This document shows positions 32,888-41,664 of a DNA stretch of 64,000 nt, piece by piece. Below the pieces are notes generated by a model that saw nothing but the letters and a program-made list of their open reading frames with translations, was not told where the DNA came from and did no database searches. A program made the translations under genes and the position numbers. Position 1 is the first letter of the stretch; every line of letters begins with the position of its first letter. This DNA is from Actinacidiphila guanduensis (GTDB lineage Bacteria > Actinomycetota > Actinomycetes > Streptomycetales > Streptomycetaceae), in contig NZ_FNIE01000003.1 in the NCBI RefSeq assembly GCF_900103985.1, positions 1 to 64,000 of the forward strand, given 5' to 3'.

Positions 32888-33772
32888 CTATGCGTCGGTG
32901 AACATGCCGGCGCGGAGCTTGGCCAGGATGCGGGCGAGCAGCCGGGACACGTGCATTTGCGACAGGCCGAGCCGACCGCCGATCTCGGACTGCGTGAGTT
33001 CCTGGCCGAAGCGCATCCGGAGGATCCGGCGCTCGCGGTCGTCCAGCGTGTCGAGCAGGGGGCCGAGCGTGTGGAGGTTCTCGAAGAGGCCCAGAGCGGG
33101 GTCGGCGGCGCCGATGGTCTCGGCGTAGGAGAGGAAGCCGCGTTCCCCGCTGCCGTCGCCGGTCGGCAAATCGAGGGAGCCGGCAGTGCAGCCGTTGGCG
33201 GCCAGCATGCCATCGACGACTTCGTCCTCGTCGATCCCCAGGCTCGTGGCGATCTGCGCCACGGTGGGCGCCGCGTCCAGCACCGTGGTCAGGTGGTCGC
33301 GCGCCTTGGCCAGTTCGAGCCGCAGCTCCTGCAGGCGGCGCGGTACGTGGACGGCCCAGGAGGTGTCACGGAAGAAGCGCTTGGTCTCGCCGACGATGTA
33401 CGGGATGGCGAAGGTGGTGAACTCCGTCTCGCGGGACAGGTCGAAGCGGTCTATCGCCTTGATCAGCCCGACCGTGCCGACCTGGACAATGTCCTCCCAC
33501 TCCTGCGGGCCGCGGCTGCGGAAGCGCCGGGCGGCGAAGCGTACCAGCGACATGTTCATCTCGATCAGCGTGCCGCGTACGCGGCTGAACTCCGCGGTCC
33601 CCTCCTCCAGAGTCCGGAGGCGGTCGAAGAACAGCTTCGACAGCTCCCGGGCGTCCTTCGGCGTGACCTTCGCCGGGTACGGGATGTGCGGCAGGCCGCC
33701 CCTAACCGGAACATCCTGGACCACCCGCGCCGGCGCTGTGGTCGTTCCCGTTGCGTGCGCGGCTACCGCCAT
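32888..33772 (-). CDS. SigB/SigF-type RNA polymerase sigma factor
   Basis: This 294-residue group 3 sigma factor has region 2 with FAARRFRSRGPQEWEDIVQV and GTVGLIKAIDRFDLSRETEF. Region 3 is around VPRRLQELRLELAKARDHL. Region 4 has LDDRERRILRMRFGQELTQS, followed by the helix-turn-helix GRLGLSQMHVSRLLARIL. Streptomyces have many paralogues of this class, used in osmotic, envelope and sporulation stress and controlled by RsbW-type kinases and STAS antagonists. The ATG at 33772 is preferred because the conserved body begins shortly after; the frame remains open to 34021. No anti-sigma gene is adjacent. Confidence 0.9.
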   Translation of the reverse strand: MAVAAHATGTTTAPARVVQDVPVRGGLPHIPYPAKVTPKDARELSKLFFDRLRTLEEGTAEFSRVRGTLIEMNMSLVRFAARRFRSRGPQEWEDIVQVGTVGLIKAIDRFDLSRETEFTTFAIPYIVGETKRFFRDTSWAVHVPRRLQELRLELAKARDHLTTVLDAAPTVAQIATSLGIDEDEVVDGMLAANGCTAGSLDLPTGDGSGERGFLSYAETIGAADPALGLFENLHTLGPLLDTLDDRERRILRMRFGQELTQSEIGGRLGLSQMHVSRLLARILAKLRAGMFTDA

Positions 33773-34393
33773 GTGGAGTCCCAACGTTGTCAGTCGTGTC
33801 GCGGGTCGGTGACCTGCTGCCAGGCGTGCCGCGCGGGTCGCATTCCCGGACGCCGACGCCGTCAGGGGCCCCGCACCGGTGACGAGGACGATCGGGACGA
33901 CCGCAGCTGTCATGTCCGTGCGCCGATCGGACGGCGGGGGGCCTGGCCTCCCTCGGAGTCCCAGAACCGATTCTCCGGCGGCGGTGCGGTCCGCCTCGTG
34001 CCTACCGCCTGCTTCGTCCACCAGGTCGCAGGGGGCCGAGGTCCGCAGCGGATCGGTCGCGGCATGAAGCTGCGGCCCGAACCGGCCGGGACCAGGGACG
34101 ACCGCAGTGGCCGCGCAACGGAGGGCACTGCCTCGGGAGCCGCGGGAACGTCAGGAAGGCCGCGGACGCATCCGCGCGCCCTTGGCGTGTCGCCGTTCGT
34201 CGCAGTCATGACGCGAACCTCACCCCGGACCGGGGTCGACCGGACCGGTGGTCGTCGATCGCCGAAAACGACACGGGCGCGGGATGCGGGTGCACGGAGA
34301 ACTCTCGGTGTCCCGACCCTACTCCCGTGCGGTCCCCGGCGGAGTACCCGCTCCGCCGGGGCCGCCGCCGGGCAGGAGTCCGTGGGGTGGGGG
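33773..34393. other. 621-bp stretch without a clear gene
   Basis: Several frames are open on both strands because of the high GC, but none has a good start, ribosome site or recognisable sequence. The upstream extension of the sigma-factor frame to 34021 cannot be excluded. The interval should include the sigma-factor promoter. Confidence 0.4.
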
Positions 34394-34936
34394 TCAGTGG
34401 GTGGGCAGGCGGCTCCACACCTCCGGCGCGGGCGCGTCCGAAGCCACGCCGGACACGCCGAGTCCCGTCCACGACCACGACCGGAACGCCGCCCGGGCGG
34501 GGGCGTTCCCGGGATCCACGAGTGCGATCGTCCGCGCGGCATCACTGCGGGCCAGCAGGTGGTCCACGAGGCGCGTCGCCACGTGCCGGCGCCTGCACGA
34601 AGGGAGGACCATCACCTCCGCGAGGGCGAAGACCTGTCCGGAGGCGGTGAGTTCCTCAAGATGGGAGGAGAGCGCCTGGTCAACGCCCCGCCACCACTCG
34701 CCCGAGCGGGAGACGCGGAACCCGTAGGCGCACCCCACCAGTTCCTCGGCCGCAGCCACCGCGAACTCGAAGTCGGGCTGCTGGACATGCCCTTCGAACC
34801 GGCGCAGGAAGTCCTGGCGGTCGCGGAACTCCTCGCCGGCCACGCCTACGTACGCCTCCACGTAGAGATCCGCCAACGACTCGCGCTGCTTCTCGGCCTG
34901 CCAACGCGTCAGCCTTCGCAGGAACAACTCCGCCAT
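34394..34936 (-). CDS. GNAT-family N-acetyltransferase
   Basis: This 180-residue protein begins MAELFLRRLTRWQAEKQRES. The acetyl-CoA-binding beta-4/alpha-3 region reads FALAEVMVLPSCRRRHVATR, with R-R-R-H-V-A in place of the usual Q-x-x-G-x-G/A, followed by LVDHLLARSDAARTIALVDP and APARAAFRSWSWTGLG, which is typical of the GNAT C-terminus. The substrate is unknown. The ATG at 34936 was chosen for the AGGAGGGG site directly upstream. It lies between the sigma factor and the desaturase on the same strand. Confidence 0.85.
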   Translation of the reverse strand: MAELFLRRLTRWQAEKQRESLADLYVEAYVGVAGEEFRDRQDFLRRFEGHVQQPDFEFAVAAAEELVGCAYGFRVSRSGEWWRGVDQALSSHLEELTASGQVFALAEVMVLPSCRRRHVATRLVDHLLARSDAARTIALVDPGNAPARAAFRSWSWTGLGVSGVASDAPAPEVWSRLPTH

Positions 34937-35015
34937 GTCCCCTCCTGTTCTCCCACGCCTTCGTGCGTCATTCCCCGGCCCGAGGCGGTCCTGTGACCGG
35001 GCCGGGCGGCCGGCG

Positions 35016-36056
35016 TCAGGACGCCGTGTGCGTTCCACGCAGCGGGGCCCCGGCGCGGTGGAGGGAGGCGAGGGCCTGCCGGTACGAGGTAATCAGACCG
35101 GTTTCGAGATAGGCCACGCCCAGCTCCTCGCAGTACCGCCTGACGAGGATCTGTGCCTTGCGCAGGTGGGGGCTGGGCATGCTGGGGAACAGGTGGTGCT
35201 CGATCTGGTGGTTCAGCCCGCCGAGCGCGAGGTCGGTGAACCATCCGCCGCGCACATTGCGGGAGGTGAGCACCTGCCGGCGCAGGAAGTCCGGGCGGTC
35301 CTTCCCGGTCAGGATCGGCATGCCCTTGTGGTTGGGGGCGAAGATCGAGCCGAGATAGACACCGAACAGGCACTGGTGGACGGCGAGGAACGCGACCGCC
35401 ATGCCCGGCGGAAGCACCAGGAACAGCACGGCGGCGTACACCGCGAAGTGCGCGATGAGCAGCGTGCCCTCCAGCGCGCGCTTCTTCAGCGAGCGGTCGC
35501 CCAGCGCCCGTACCCCGGCGACGTGCAGGTTGAAGCCCTCCAGCGTGAGCAACGGGACGTACAGGTACGCCTGCGAGCGTCCGATGAACCGGGGCAGGCC
35601 CCTGGCGGCGCGAGCCTGGTCCTGGGACCAGACCAGCAGGTCGGGTGCGACGTCCGGGTCGAGGTCCTCGTGATTGGGGTTGGCGTGGTGGCGGGTGTGC
35701 TTGTCCTGCCACCAGCCGTAGCCCATGCCGATACCGGCGTTTCCGGCGATCCGCCCGGTCACCTCGGTCGCCCTGCGCAGCCGGAACACCTGCCGATGGG
35801 CCACGTCGTGAGCGAGCAGCGCGACCTGCCCGTAGACCACCGCGAGGAACGCGGCCACCGCCAGCGTCCACCAGCTGGAGCCGGCCAGCGCGAAAGCGGT
35901 CCAGCCACCGGCGTACAGCACGGCGACAGCCACGAAACGCAGGGCGTAGTAGCCGGGGCGGCGGGCCATCAGGCCGGTCTCGGCGATCATCCGCGACAAC
36001 CGGGCGAAGTCACTGCCGACGGCAGGTGAGGGAGGTGCGGAGATATCCGCGGACAC
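35016..36056 (-). CDS. Membrane fatty-acid desaturase
   Basis: This 346-residue diiron acyl-lipid desaturase has the three His boxes: HDVAH (near residue 88), HTRHH (near 124) and HQIEHH (near 285). Hydrophobic pairs of membrane helices lie between them. It inserts a double bond in membrane acyl chains, adjusting fluidity, and fits with a stress sigma factor nearby. The GTG at 36056 has AAAGGG 8 nt upstream; the frame stays open to 36131, so a longer form is possible. A 20-bp GC palindrome lies about 80 bp upstream. Confidence 0.92.
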   Translation of the reverse strand: MSADISAPPSPAVGSDFARLSRMIAETGLMARRPGYYALRFVAVAVLYAGGWTAFALAGSSWWTLAVAAFLAVVYGQVALLAHDVAHRQVFRLRRATEVTGRIAGNAGIGMGYGWWQDKHTRHHANPNHEDLDPDVAPDLLVWSQDQARAARGLPRFIGRSQAYLYVPLLTLEGFNLHVAGVRALGDRSLKKRALEGTLLIAHFAVYAAVLFLVLPPGMAVAFLAVHQCLFGVYLGSIFAPNHKGMPILTGKDRPDFLRRQVLTSRNVRGGWFTDLALGGLNHQIEHHLFPSMPSPHLRKAQILVRRYCEELGVAYLETGLITSYRQALASLHRAGAPLRGTHTAS

Positions 36057-36469
36057 GGTGGCAACCCTTTCGGTGGACGTCACCCGGGCCGATGCCGCGG
36101 GGTCGCTCCACGCAGCCGGTGGCGGGGTCACGGCCGAACGCGCCCCCAGGGGCGCGTCTCAAGGTTGCGAGAGACTTCCAGAGTACCCCCTATGCCGGTT
36201 TCCACCGGGGCCTACCGCCGTATTCAGCCGCGGGAAGGCGGATTCGCGGAGCCGTGCGGACGTACGGCAGGCGCGGATTGCCCGGGTGTAGGCTCACACT
36301 GCGTCCCAGACCCCGGCGTGGCCGGCCCGGTTGATCCTCTGACCACCGCTCGAGCGGACCAGACCTCACACCGGCGCCGGCCTGTCCGACAGGCTCCGCC
36401 CACAGTCCGATCGCGACCGAGGGGACCCACCCGTGGGTCCGCCCGTCGCGGACAGCCGGGGATCGAGGC
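36057..36469. other. Divergent promoter region with a 20-bp palindrome
   Basis: No gene is supported between the divergent desaturase and STAS genes. ACGCGCCCCCAGGGGCGCGT (36138-36157) has perfect 9-bp arms around CA and lies in the desaturase leader; it may fold in RNA or bind a regulator. The rest shows no recognisable element. Confidence 0.45.
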
Positions 36470-36871
36470 ATGACTGTCATGCGTACGCTGACCGCCCATC
36501 AGAGCGACAACCGCGCGACGATCTTCCTTGAGGGAGAGATCGACCTGGACACCGCCGCCAACGTGACCGCCGCCGTCCGGAACTGCCTCAGCCACGGAGT
36601 CGTCCACGTGGACGTCGACCTGGCCCGGCTCACCTTCTGCGACCTCAGCGGTCTGAATGCCTTCCTGACCGCCTCATGGGCCCTCGACGCGGGCGGCGGC
36701 CGGCTGCGGCTGCGGCATCCGTCGCCCGCCGTCCACCGAATCTTCGACCTCACCAACACCGTCTTCCTCTTCGACCACGCCGGCGCCGGGCCGCTCCGCT
36801 CCCTCCAGCCGAAGGGAGACGAGCCCCCGCCGCCCACTCCGAGGGGGGCGGCGGCGTCCGGTGGTCAGTGA
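36470..36871 (+). CDS. STAS-domain anti-sigma-factor antagonist
   Basis: This 133-residue STAS protein begins MTVMRTLTAHQSDNRATIFL. The signature LARLTFCDLSGLNAFL holds the phosphorylatable Ser (in DLSGL, near residue 61). Such proteins sequester RsbW-type anti-sigma kinases when unphosphorylated and are reactivated by SpoIIE phosphatases like the one at 3243. The C-terminal 25 residues are Pro/Gly-rich and overlap the start of the GAF-ANTAR gene, so the two are translated together. Confidence 0.92.
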   Translation: MTVMRTLTAHQSDNRATIFLEGEIDLDTAANVTAAVRNCLSHGVVHVDVDLARLTFCDLSGLNAFLTASWALDAGGGRLRLRHPSPAVHRIFDLTNTVFLFDHAGAGPLRSLQPKGDEPPPPTPRGAAASGGQ

Positions 36872-37589
36872 CCGCATGGCCGAGGTGGTGCACCTGCTGC
36901 GGGAACGCCCCGGGGTCGGCGGCACGGTGCGCCGCGCCGCCGCAGCCCTGGACGTGGACGGGGTCGCCGTCTCCGTCGCCGCGAGGACGAGTGGCGGCGA
37001 GATCCTCTGGTGCTCCGGCGACACTTCCCAGCGGTTCGAGGATCTCCAGAGGGTCCTCGGCGAGGGCCCGGGCCCGGACTGCCTGGCCGACGGCACAACG
37101 GTACGGGTGGACGATCTGGCGCGCGTGCGCCCCGAGCGGTGGCCGGCTCTGGCCGCGGAGGTGCCGGGCCAGGCAGTACGGGCGGTGTTCTGCTTCCCGC
37201 TGCGGATCGGCGCGATCGCGCTCGGCGTCCTGACCGCCGTACGGCGTGCCCCGGGTGGGCTGACCGACGAGCAGAGCGACGACGCCCTCGCCCTGGCGGC
37301 CGGGCTGACGACGTGTCTGCTGGAGCGCGGCGACCCGGCCCTGCTGCCCCGGGACGACTCGGACCCGCTGCCCTTCCTGCAGCACGCCGAGGTCCACCAG
37401 GCGACCGGGATGGTCAGCGTCCAGCTCGCCGTACCCTTGGCCGAAGCCCTGCTGCGCCTGCGTGCCCACGCCTACAGCAGCGGGCGCACCCTCACCGACA
37501 CCGCGCGCGACATCGTGGCCAGGCGACTGCGACTTGCTCCCGACACCGACCCCCCGCCACCCGCCGCAGACAAGGACCGGACGCCATGA
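36861..37589 (+). CDS. GAF-ANTAR regulator, first of a pair
   Basis: This 242-residue protein has a GAF sensor (about residues 15-165) with GEGPGPDCLADG and VFCFPLRIGAIALGVLTAVR. A C-terminal ANTAR domain follows (FLQHAEVHQATGMVSVQLAV, then EALLRLRAHAYSSGRTLTDT). ANTAR domains bind paired RNA hairpins and prevent termination. The GTG at 36861 overlaps the STAS gene; ATG 36876 is possible. It overlaps the second GAF-ANTAR gene by ATGA. The usual ANTAR core A-x-G-x-(I/V) is kept as ATGMVS. Confidence 0.9.
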   Translation: MVSDRMAEVVHLLRERPGVGGTVRRAAAALDVDGVAVSVAARTSGGEILWCSGDTSQRFEDLQRVLGEGPGPDCLADGTTVRVDDLARVRPERWPALAAEVPGQAVRAVFCFPLRIGAIALGVLTAVRRAPGGLTDEQSDDALALAAGLTTCLLERGDPALLPRDDSDPLPFLQHAEVHQATGMVSVQLAVPLAEALLRLRAHAYSSGRTLTDTARDIVARRLRLAPDTDPPPPAADKDRTP

Positions 37590-38362
37590 CCAGCCGCGAA
37601 CAGCAGGTGACCGAGGTCTTCGTGGAGGTCGCCGAGTCCCTGATCGCCGACTTCGACGCCATCGACTTCCTGCAGCGGCTGTCCGTGCGCTGCAGGGAGA
37701 TCCTGGACGCCGCCGCCGTGGGCATCCTGCTCGCGGACGAGAACGGCCTCCTGCACGTGCTCGCCGCCTCCGACGAAGACACCCGGCTGCTGGAGGTGTT
37801 CGCCCTTCAGCACGACCAGGGCCCCTGCGTCGAGTGCTACCGCAGCGGCCGGGCACGCACCCACATCGACCTCACCGACGAGGAAGTGAGCGTGAGCTGG
37901 CCGGAGTTCGCCGCCGTGGCCCGGGACATCGGCTTCGTGTCCACCAACGCCCTGCCGCTCCGCCTGCGCGGCCGGGTCATCGGCGCGCTCGGCCTGTTCC
38001 AGACCGATCCCGAACCCCTCGCCCCCGCCGACCTCGTTCTGGCGCAGGCCCTGGCCGACGTGGCGACCATCGCGATCCTCCAGCAGCGCACACGGGCCCA
38101 CACCGAGGCAGAACGCGACCAGCTCCAGTACGCCCTCAACAGCCGCATCGTCATCGAACAGGCCAAGGGCATCCTCGCCGAACGCTGGCAGCTCCCCGTC
38201 GACGAGGCCCTGAGCGTCCTGCGCGGCTATGCCCGCGCGCACCACCGCAAGCTCTCCGAACTGGCCCGGGAGATCACCGAGGGCACCGTCGACACGGCTC
38301 GGATCAGAAGCGCCCCCGTGCCTCCGCCGCCCGTCTCGCCGCCGTCCCCGACGACGCCGTGA
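37586..38362 (+). CDS. GAF-ANTAR regulator, second of a pair
   Basis: This 258-residue paralogue of the preceding gene has a GAF domain (residues 15-170) with GILLADENGLLHVLAASDED and HDQGPCVECYRSG, and a coiled region QRTRAHTEAERDQLQYALNS. The ANTAR domain reads VIEQAKGILAERWQLPVDEA, then LSVLRGYARAHHRKLSELAR. The two adjacent ANTAR proteins may form homo- or heterodimers. The ATG at 37586 overlaps the preceding stop. The Pro-rich end is probably disordered. Confidence 0.92.
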   Translation: MTSREQQVTEVFVEVAESLIADFDAIDFLQRLSVRCREILDAAAVGILLADENGLLHVLAASDEDTRLLEVFALQHDQGPCVECYRSGRARTHIDLTDEEVSVSWPEFAAVARDIGFVSTNALPLRLRGRVIGALGLFQTDPEPLAPADLVLAQALADVATIAILQQRTRAHTEAERDQLQYALNSRIVIEQAKGILAERWQLPVDEALSVLRGYARAHHRKLSELAREITEGTVDTARIRSAPVPPPPVSPPSPTTP

Positions 38363-38568
38363 CGCCGGCCGGTGCCGTTGCCGATTGCGGTCCCCGGGAT
38401 GGGAGAAGGCGGGCCGTGAACTGGCAGAGGCCGCGGATCCGGGAGAGGGGAAGAGGAAGCGATCGCAGAGTACGGTCGCGATGAGGGGATGCCGCCCGGG
38501 GCCGATCCCTGCCCGCACCGCTTCCGCCCCCTCCCCGCTCCCTCCCCGCGACCGTCCCCGGTGACCGG

Positions 38569-39396
38569 TTACCGCTTCCGCGTCCGGGCCCGGCGTACGA
38601 GCTCCTCGTGCGCCAGACGGCCGACCAGGGCGCCACCGAAGACGACCACACCGACCCCCACCAGCCATGACTCCAGGACCAGGACCGTCCCGATCGGGCC
38701 ATAGGCGACCGTGTTGGAGGCGATCAGGGGGGAGAAGACCAGCGCGGAGAAGACCCGCAGCCCCAACAGCCCCAGCACGGTGGCGACCGCGCCCGGCAGC
38801 AGCGCCCGCCAGCGGACCCTGCCCGTAAGCAGCATGTGCTGGGACCACCACAGGAACACCACGGCGCTCAGGACCGTACCGAGCCCGCCGACCGGCGACC
38901 TGCGCGGCAGCGTGGTCGTGGCGACGACGAAGAGGAAACCGGTGAGGACGGCGAGCCACAGCACGTGCCGCCACCGGGCCCACCAGCGGGCCGCGGGCAG
39001 GCTCCAGACCCTCTCGTAGCCGGTCTGCACCGCCGCCCCGAGCGACAGCCCGAAAACGGCCAGGGCCGCGAGGCCGAAGCCGGTGGTGGACCGCAGCGCC
39101 TGGCCGGGCTGATTGAACAGCTTCTCGACCTGGCCCCGGGCCTCCGCCGACACCCCCAACCCCTCCACCAGCCACTGGGCGAACCCCCGCCCGCGGCCGG
39201 GGTCGGCCGAGGCGACGATGATCAGCAGCGGCACCAGCGTGAGCAGCCCCAGCGCCGCGAAGCCCAGGGCCCGCTGACCCAGCTGCAGGTCGGCCCCCCG
39301 CCTCCACCCCCGCCCCACGGCCGAGCGGCGCACCGTACGCCGCAGCCGCGAGATCAGGGAGTCGCCCCCCGCGGCATCGGAGGGACGCATCGGCAT
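38569..39396 (-). CDS. YihY/BrkB-family inner-membrane protein
   Basis: This 275-residue polytopic membrane protein of the YihY/UPF0761 (BrkB) family has about six hydrophobic helices: ALGFAALGLLTLVPLLIIVA, LAALAVFGLSLGAAVQTGYE, HVLWLAVLTGFLFVVATTTL, VLSAVVFLWWSQHMLLTGRV, LLPGAVATVLGLLGLRVFSA and LVLESWLVGVGVVVFGGALV. The family was once misannotated as RNase BN; its real function is unclear. It is convergent with the GAF-ANTAR genes. Confidence 0.9.
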   Translation of the reverse strand: MPMRPSDAAGGDSLISRLRRTVRRSAVGRGWRRGADLQLGQRALGFAALGLLTLVPLLIIVASADPGRGRGFAQWLVEGLGVSAEARGQVEKLFNQPGQALRSTTGFGLAALAVFGLSLGAAVQTGYERVWSLPAARWWARWRHVLWLAVLTGFLFVVATTTLPRRSPVGGLGTVLSAVVFLWWSQHMLLTGRVRWRALLPGAVATVLGLLGLRVFSALVFSPLIASNTVAYGPIGTVLVLESWLVGVGVVVFGGALVGRLAHEELVRRARTRKR

Positions 39397-39726
39397 GCAC
39401 GTGGACTACCACGGCCGGCTGCCCCGCCCCCGGCACCGGCCCCGGAGCCCCGGCCCCCGTCACACCGCCGGCCGAACTCGGCACGGCGCGCCGGACAGCA
39501 GGAGCATCCCCGGCCGGGCAGGGAGAACTGGGACCAGCTCGCCGAGTTCGCGAAGTACGGCGGAGCACCGAGCACCTGACCCGCCGCTGCTTCGAGTGCG
39601 AGAAGCGGCCCGGTGCGGTCGGTGATCCGATCGGCGGCGGACGCTCATGGGTGGTCGCCTCATCGGGGCACGTGCGGATCGCGGGTCGGGTGGCTCCGCA
39701 GGACCGGTGCGTGGGGCGACCGGTGG
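39397..39726. other. 330-bp stretch without an identified gene
   Basis: No gene is supported. One plus-strand frame ends NWDQLAEFAKYGGAPST at 39579, which reads like protein, but its upstream part is antisense to the YihY gene and has no start signal. It may be a worn gene end or chance. Confidence 0.35.
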
Positions 39727-40773
39727 TCAGATGACGGGAACCGGCGGGGGGTCGAGCAGGGTGCGGTCGCCGTCGAGGCCGTGGCTCAGCGCTGCCGCGA
39801 CATCCTCGTGCGGGGCTCCCCATCGCACCGCGCTCGCCTCGTCCAGGTGTCGGTAGTGCTCGTCGCCGAGTTCGAGGCCGAGGGAAGCGAGGTATCCCGC
39901 CAGGTGCTTCGGGGTGCGGGGGCCGACGATCGGGATCAACGCCGTCTGCGCGAGCGCGGCCCGGCGCCGCAGCCAGGCCAGGCTGACCTCCGCCGCGCCG
40001 GCGCCGACTTCGTCCGCGATCGCCAGCACGGCGTCCACGACGGCGGTGCGCTGCTGCGTGCCCTCGATCGCGTCGCCCCTGGCGCTGAGCCGGCCCGTCG
40101 CACCCTGCCGGTACTTGCCGGTGAGCAGCCCTCCGGCCAACGGGGAGTAGCAGAGCACGCCCAGGCCGTGCGCCTGCGCCATCGGCAGCAGTTCCCGTTC
40201 GGCCGATCGTTCGGCGAGGCTGTATTCGGTCTGGACCCCGGCCAGAGTGGCCAGGCCGCGCAGGTCGGCCCGGACCGCGGCGCCGGCCACGCGCCAGGCC
40301 GGGAAGTTCGACAGCGCACCGTGCAGGATCTTGCCCGAGCGGACCAGGTCGTCGAACCCGGCCAGGATCTCCTCGACCGGAGTGGTCCCGTCGGGGAAGT
40401 GCGGCATGAAGACGTCGACGTAGTCGGTCCGCAGACGGCGCAGGCTCGCTTCCAGCGAACGGACCATGACCTTGCGGCTGTTCCCCGTCGTGCCGGGGCG
40501 CGGCCGGGCCTGCCTGGTCCCGCTGTACTTGGTGATCACCACGAAGTCGTCGCGGCGGCCGGCGAGGAGCCCGCCCAGCACGGTTTCCGCCTGCCCGTCC
40601 TGGTAGATGTCGGACGTGTCGAACGTCGTGCCGCCCGCGTCGACGAACGCCTCGAAGATCTGCCGCGAGCCCTCAGCGCCCGCGCCGGCGTCCGAGGTGG
40701 CGAAGTTCGCCGTCCCCAGCACGTACTCCGACACGCGCAGTCCGGTCCGCCGGCCGAAGGTCTGGTAACGCAA
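39727..40773 (-). CDS. Aldo/keto reductase
   Basis: This 348-residue TIM-barrel NADPH oxidoreductase has the catalytic Asp and Tyr in TTFDTSDIYQDGQAETVLGG. Lys is in FVVITKYSG, and His in DVFMPHFPDG takes the usual D-x-x-x-x-H position. The NADPH-binding C-terminus has ALIPIVGPRTPKHLAGYLAS. It reduces carbonyl compounds in the cytoplasm. It is divergent from the TetR gene at 40848, with an A/T-rich palindrome in the 74 bp between them, so induction by an electrophile through that repressor is plausible. Confidence 0.93.
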   Translation of the reverse strand: MRYQTFGRRTGLRVSEYVLGTANFATSDAGAGAEGSRQIFEAFVDAGGTTFDTSDIYQDGQAETVLGGLLAGRRDDFVVITKYSGTRQARPRPGTTGNSRKVMVRSLEASLRRLRTDYVDVFMPHFPDGTTPVEEILAGFDDLVRSGKILHGALSNFPAWRVAGAAVRADLRGLATLAGVQTEYSLAERSAERELLPMAQAHGLGVLCYSPLAGGLLTGKYRQGATGRLSARGDAIEGTQQRTAVVDAVLAIADEVGAGAAEVSLAWLRRRAALAQTALIPIVGPRTPKHLAGYLASLGLELGDEHYRHLDEASAVRWGAPHEDVAAALSHGLDGDRTLLDPPPVPVI

Positions 40774-40820
40774 GGCGTCTCCTGGAGGGTGGGGTGCGAG
40801 GTAGGCTCGATCACCGTAAC

Positions 40821-40847
40821 AAAAAAAGCGAAGGGTCGCTCTTTTTT
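40821..40847. promoter_or_regulatory. A/T-rich operator directly before the TetR start
   Basis: AAAAAAAGCGA (40821-40831) and TCGCTCTTTTTT (40836-40847) form an inverted repeat that abuts the TetR ATG and overlaps its likely ribosome site (AAGGG). In a 70% GC genome the A and T tracts stand out. It probably binds the TetR product and shuts both divergent genes. Confidence 0.65.
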
Positions 40848-41450
40848 ATGCCCAAGGTCAGCCAGGCACACCTCGACGCCCGCCGTCAGCAGATCCTCGA
40901 CGCCGCCCGCGCCCGGTTCGCCGGTCACGGCTTCGCCCACACGTCCATGGCCGACATCGTCGCCGAGTCCGGGCTCTCCATCGGGGCCATCTACCGGTAC
41001 TTCACCAGCAAGGAGGAGATCGTCGTCGGCGTCTGCGAGCAGGCGGGCGGAGCCCTGCCGCAGTCCCTCACCGCCGAGACCGTCAGCGGCTTCCTGGAAC
41101 ACGTGCGCGCGATGGCGCGCGAGAAGGGCCACGCCCGGCTGGTGGCCCAGATCTACGCGGAAGCAGCCCTGTCACCGTCGCTGGCGACCGTCGTCCGGCA
41201 GCAACTCGCTGCCCAGCGGGCCGCGGTGGCCGCCTTGGTACCCGATCACCGGCGGGGGGATGCCGAGCAGATCGCCGAGGCGTTCGTGGCGCTGTGCAGC
41301 AGCTACAGCCAGCAGCTGGCGATCCGCGGCGATGTGGACCCCGCGCCCTTCACCGCGGCCCTGATGGCGATCGTCGAGGGACAGCCGGCCCCGCCTGAGA
41401 GCAGGCGGACGGTGGACCGGCGCCGGCCCGGCTCACCGGACTCTCCCTGA
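40848..41450 (+). CDS. TetR/AcrR-family regulator
   Basis: This 200-residue regulator begins MPKVSQAHLDARRQQILDAA. The helix-turn-helix reads GFAHTSMADIVAESGLSIGA, followed by IYRYFTSKEEIV. The C-terminal helical domain is of the YfiR type. The ATG at 40848 follows the palindrome directly; an in-frame ATG at 40794 would run the protein through the operator and is less likely. It probably represses the aldo/keto reductase gene. Confidence 0.92.
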   Translation: MPKVSQAHLDARRQQILDAARARFAGHGFAHTSMADIVAESGLSIGAIYRYFTSKEEIVVGVCEQAGGALPQSLTAETVSGFLEHVRAMAREKGHARLVAQIYAEAALSPSLATVVRQQLAAQRAAVAALVPDHRRGDAEQIAEAFVALCSSYSQQLAIRGDVDPAPFTAALMAIVEGQPAPPESRRTVDRRRPGSPDSP

Positions 41451-41664
41451 TCGCCACCTCGGCCGGCGCCCGGGTGGACGACTCCACGGGGTGAGGCCCA
41501 GGCAACAGAGCGTTCACCATGCCCGAACCCGGCCGGAACGGGCGGCACTTACGGTCTCGGGACACCCCCAAGGCCCACGACCTCCCCCGGACGCCGCCGA
41601 CGTCGGCCGGGATGTCGCACGATCGCTCACCCGCCAGGTACCCCCACACCGCGAAGGGCTGACC

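Noticed and set aside
33773-34021. Longer N-terminus for the SigB/F-type sigma factor
   Set aside because: The extension is low-complexity and has no good ribosome site. It was left out, though it cannot be excluded.
39395-39579. Frame ending NWDQLAEFAKYGGAPST
   Set aside because: The last residues look protein-like, but the upstream part is antisense to the YihY gene with no start; too little to call a gene or remnant.
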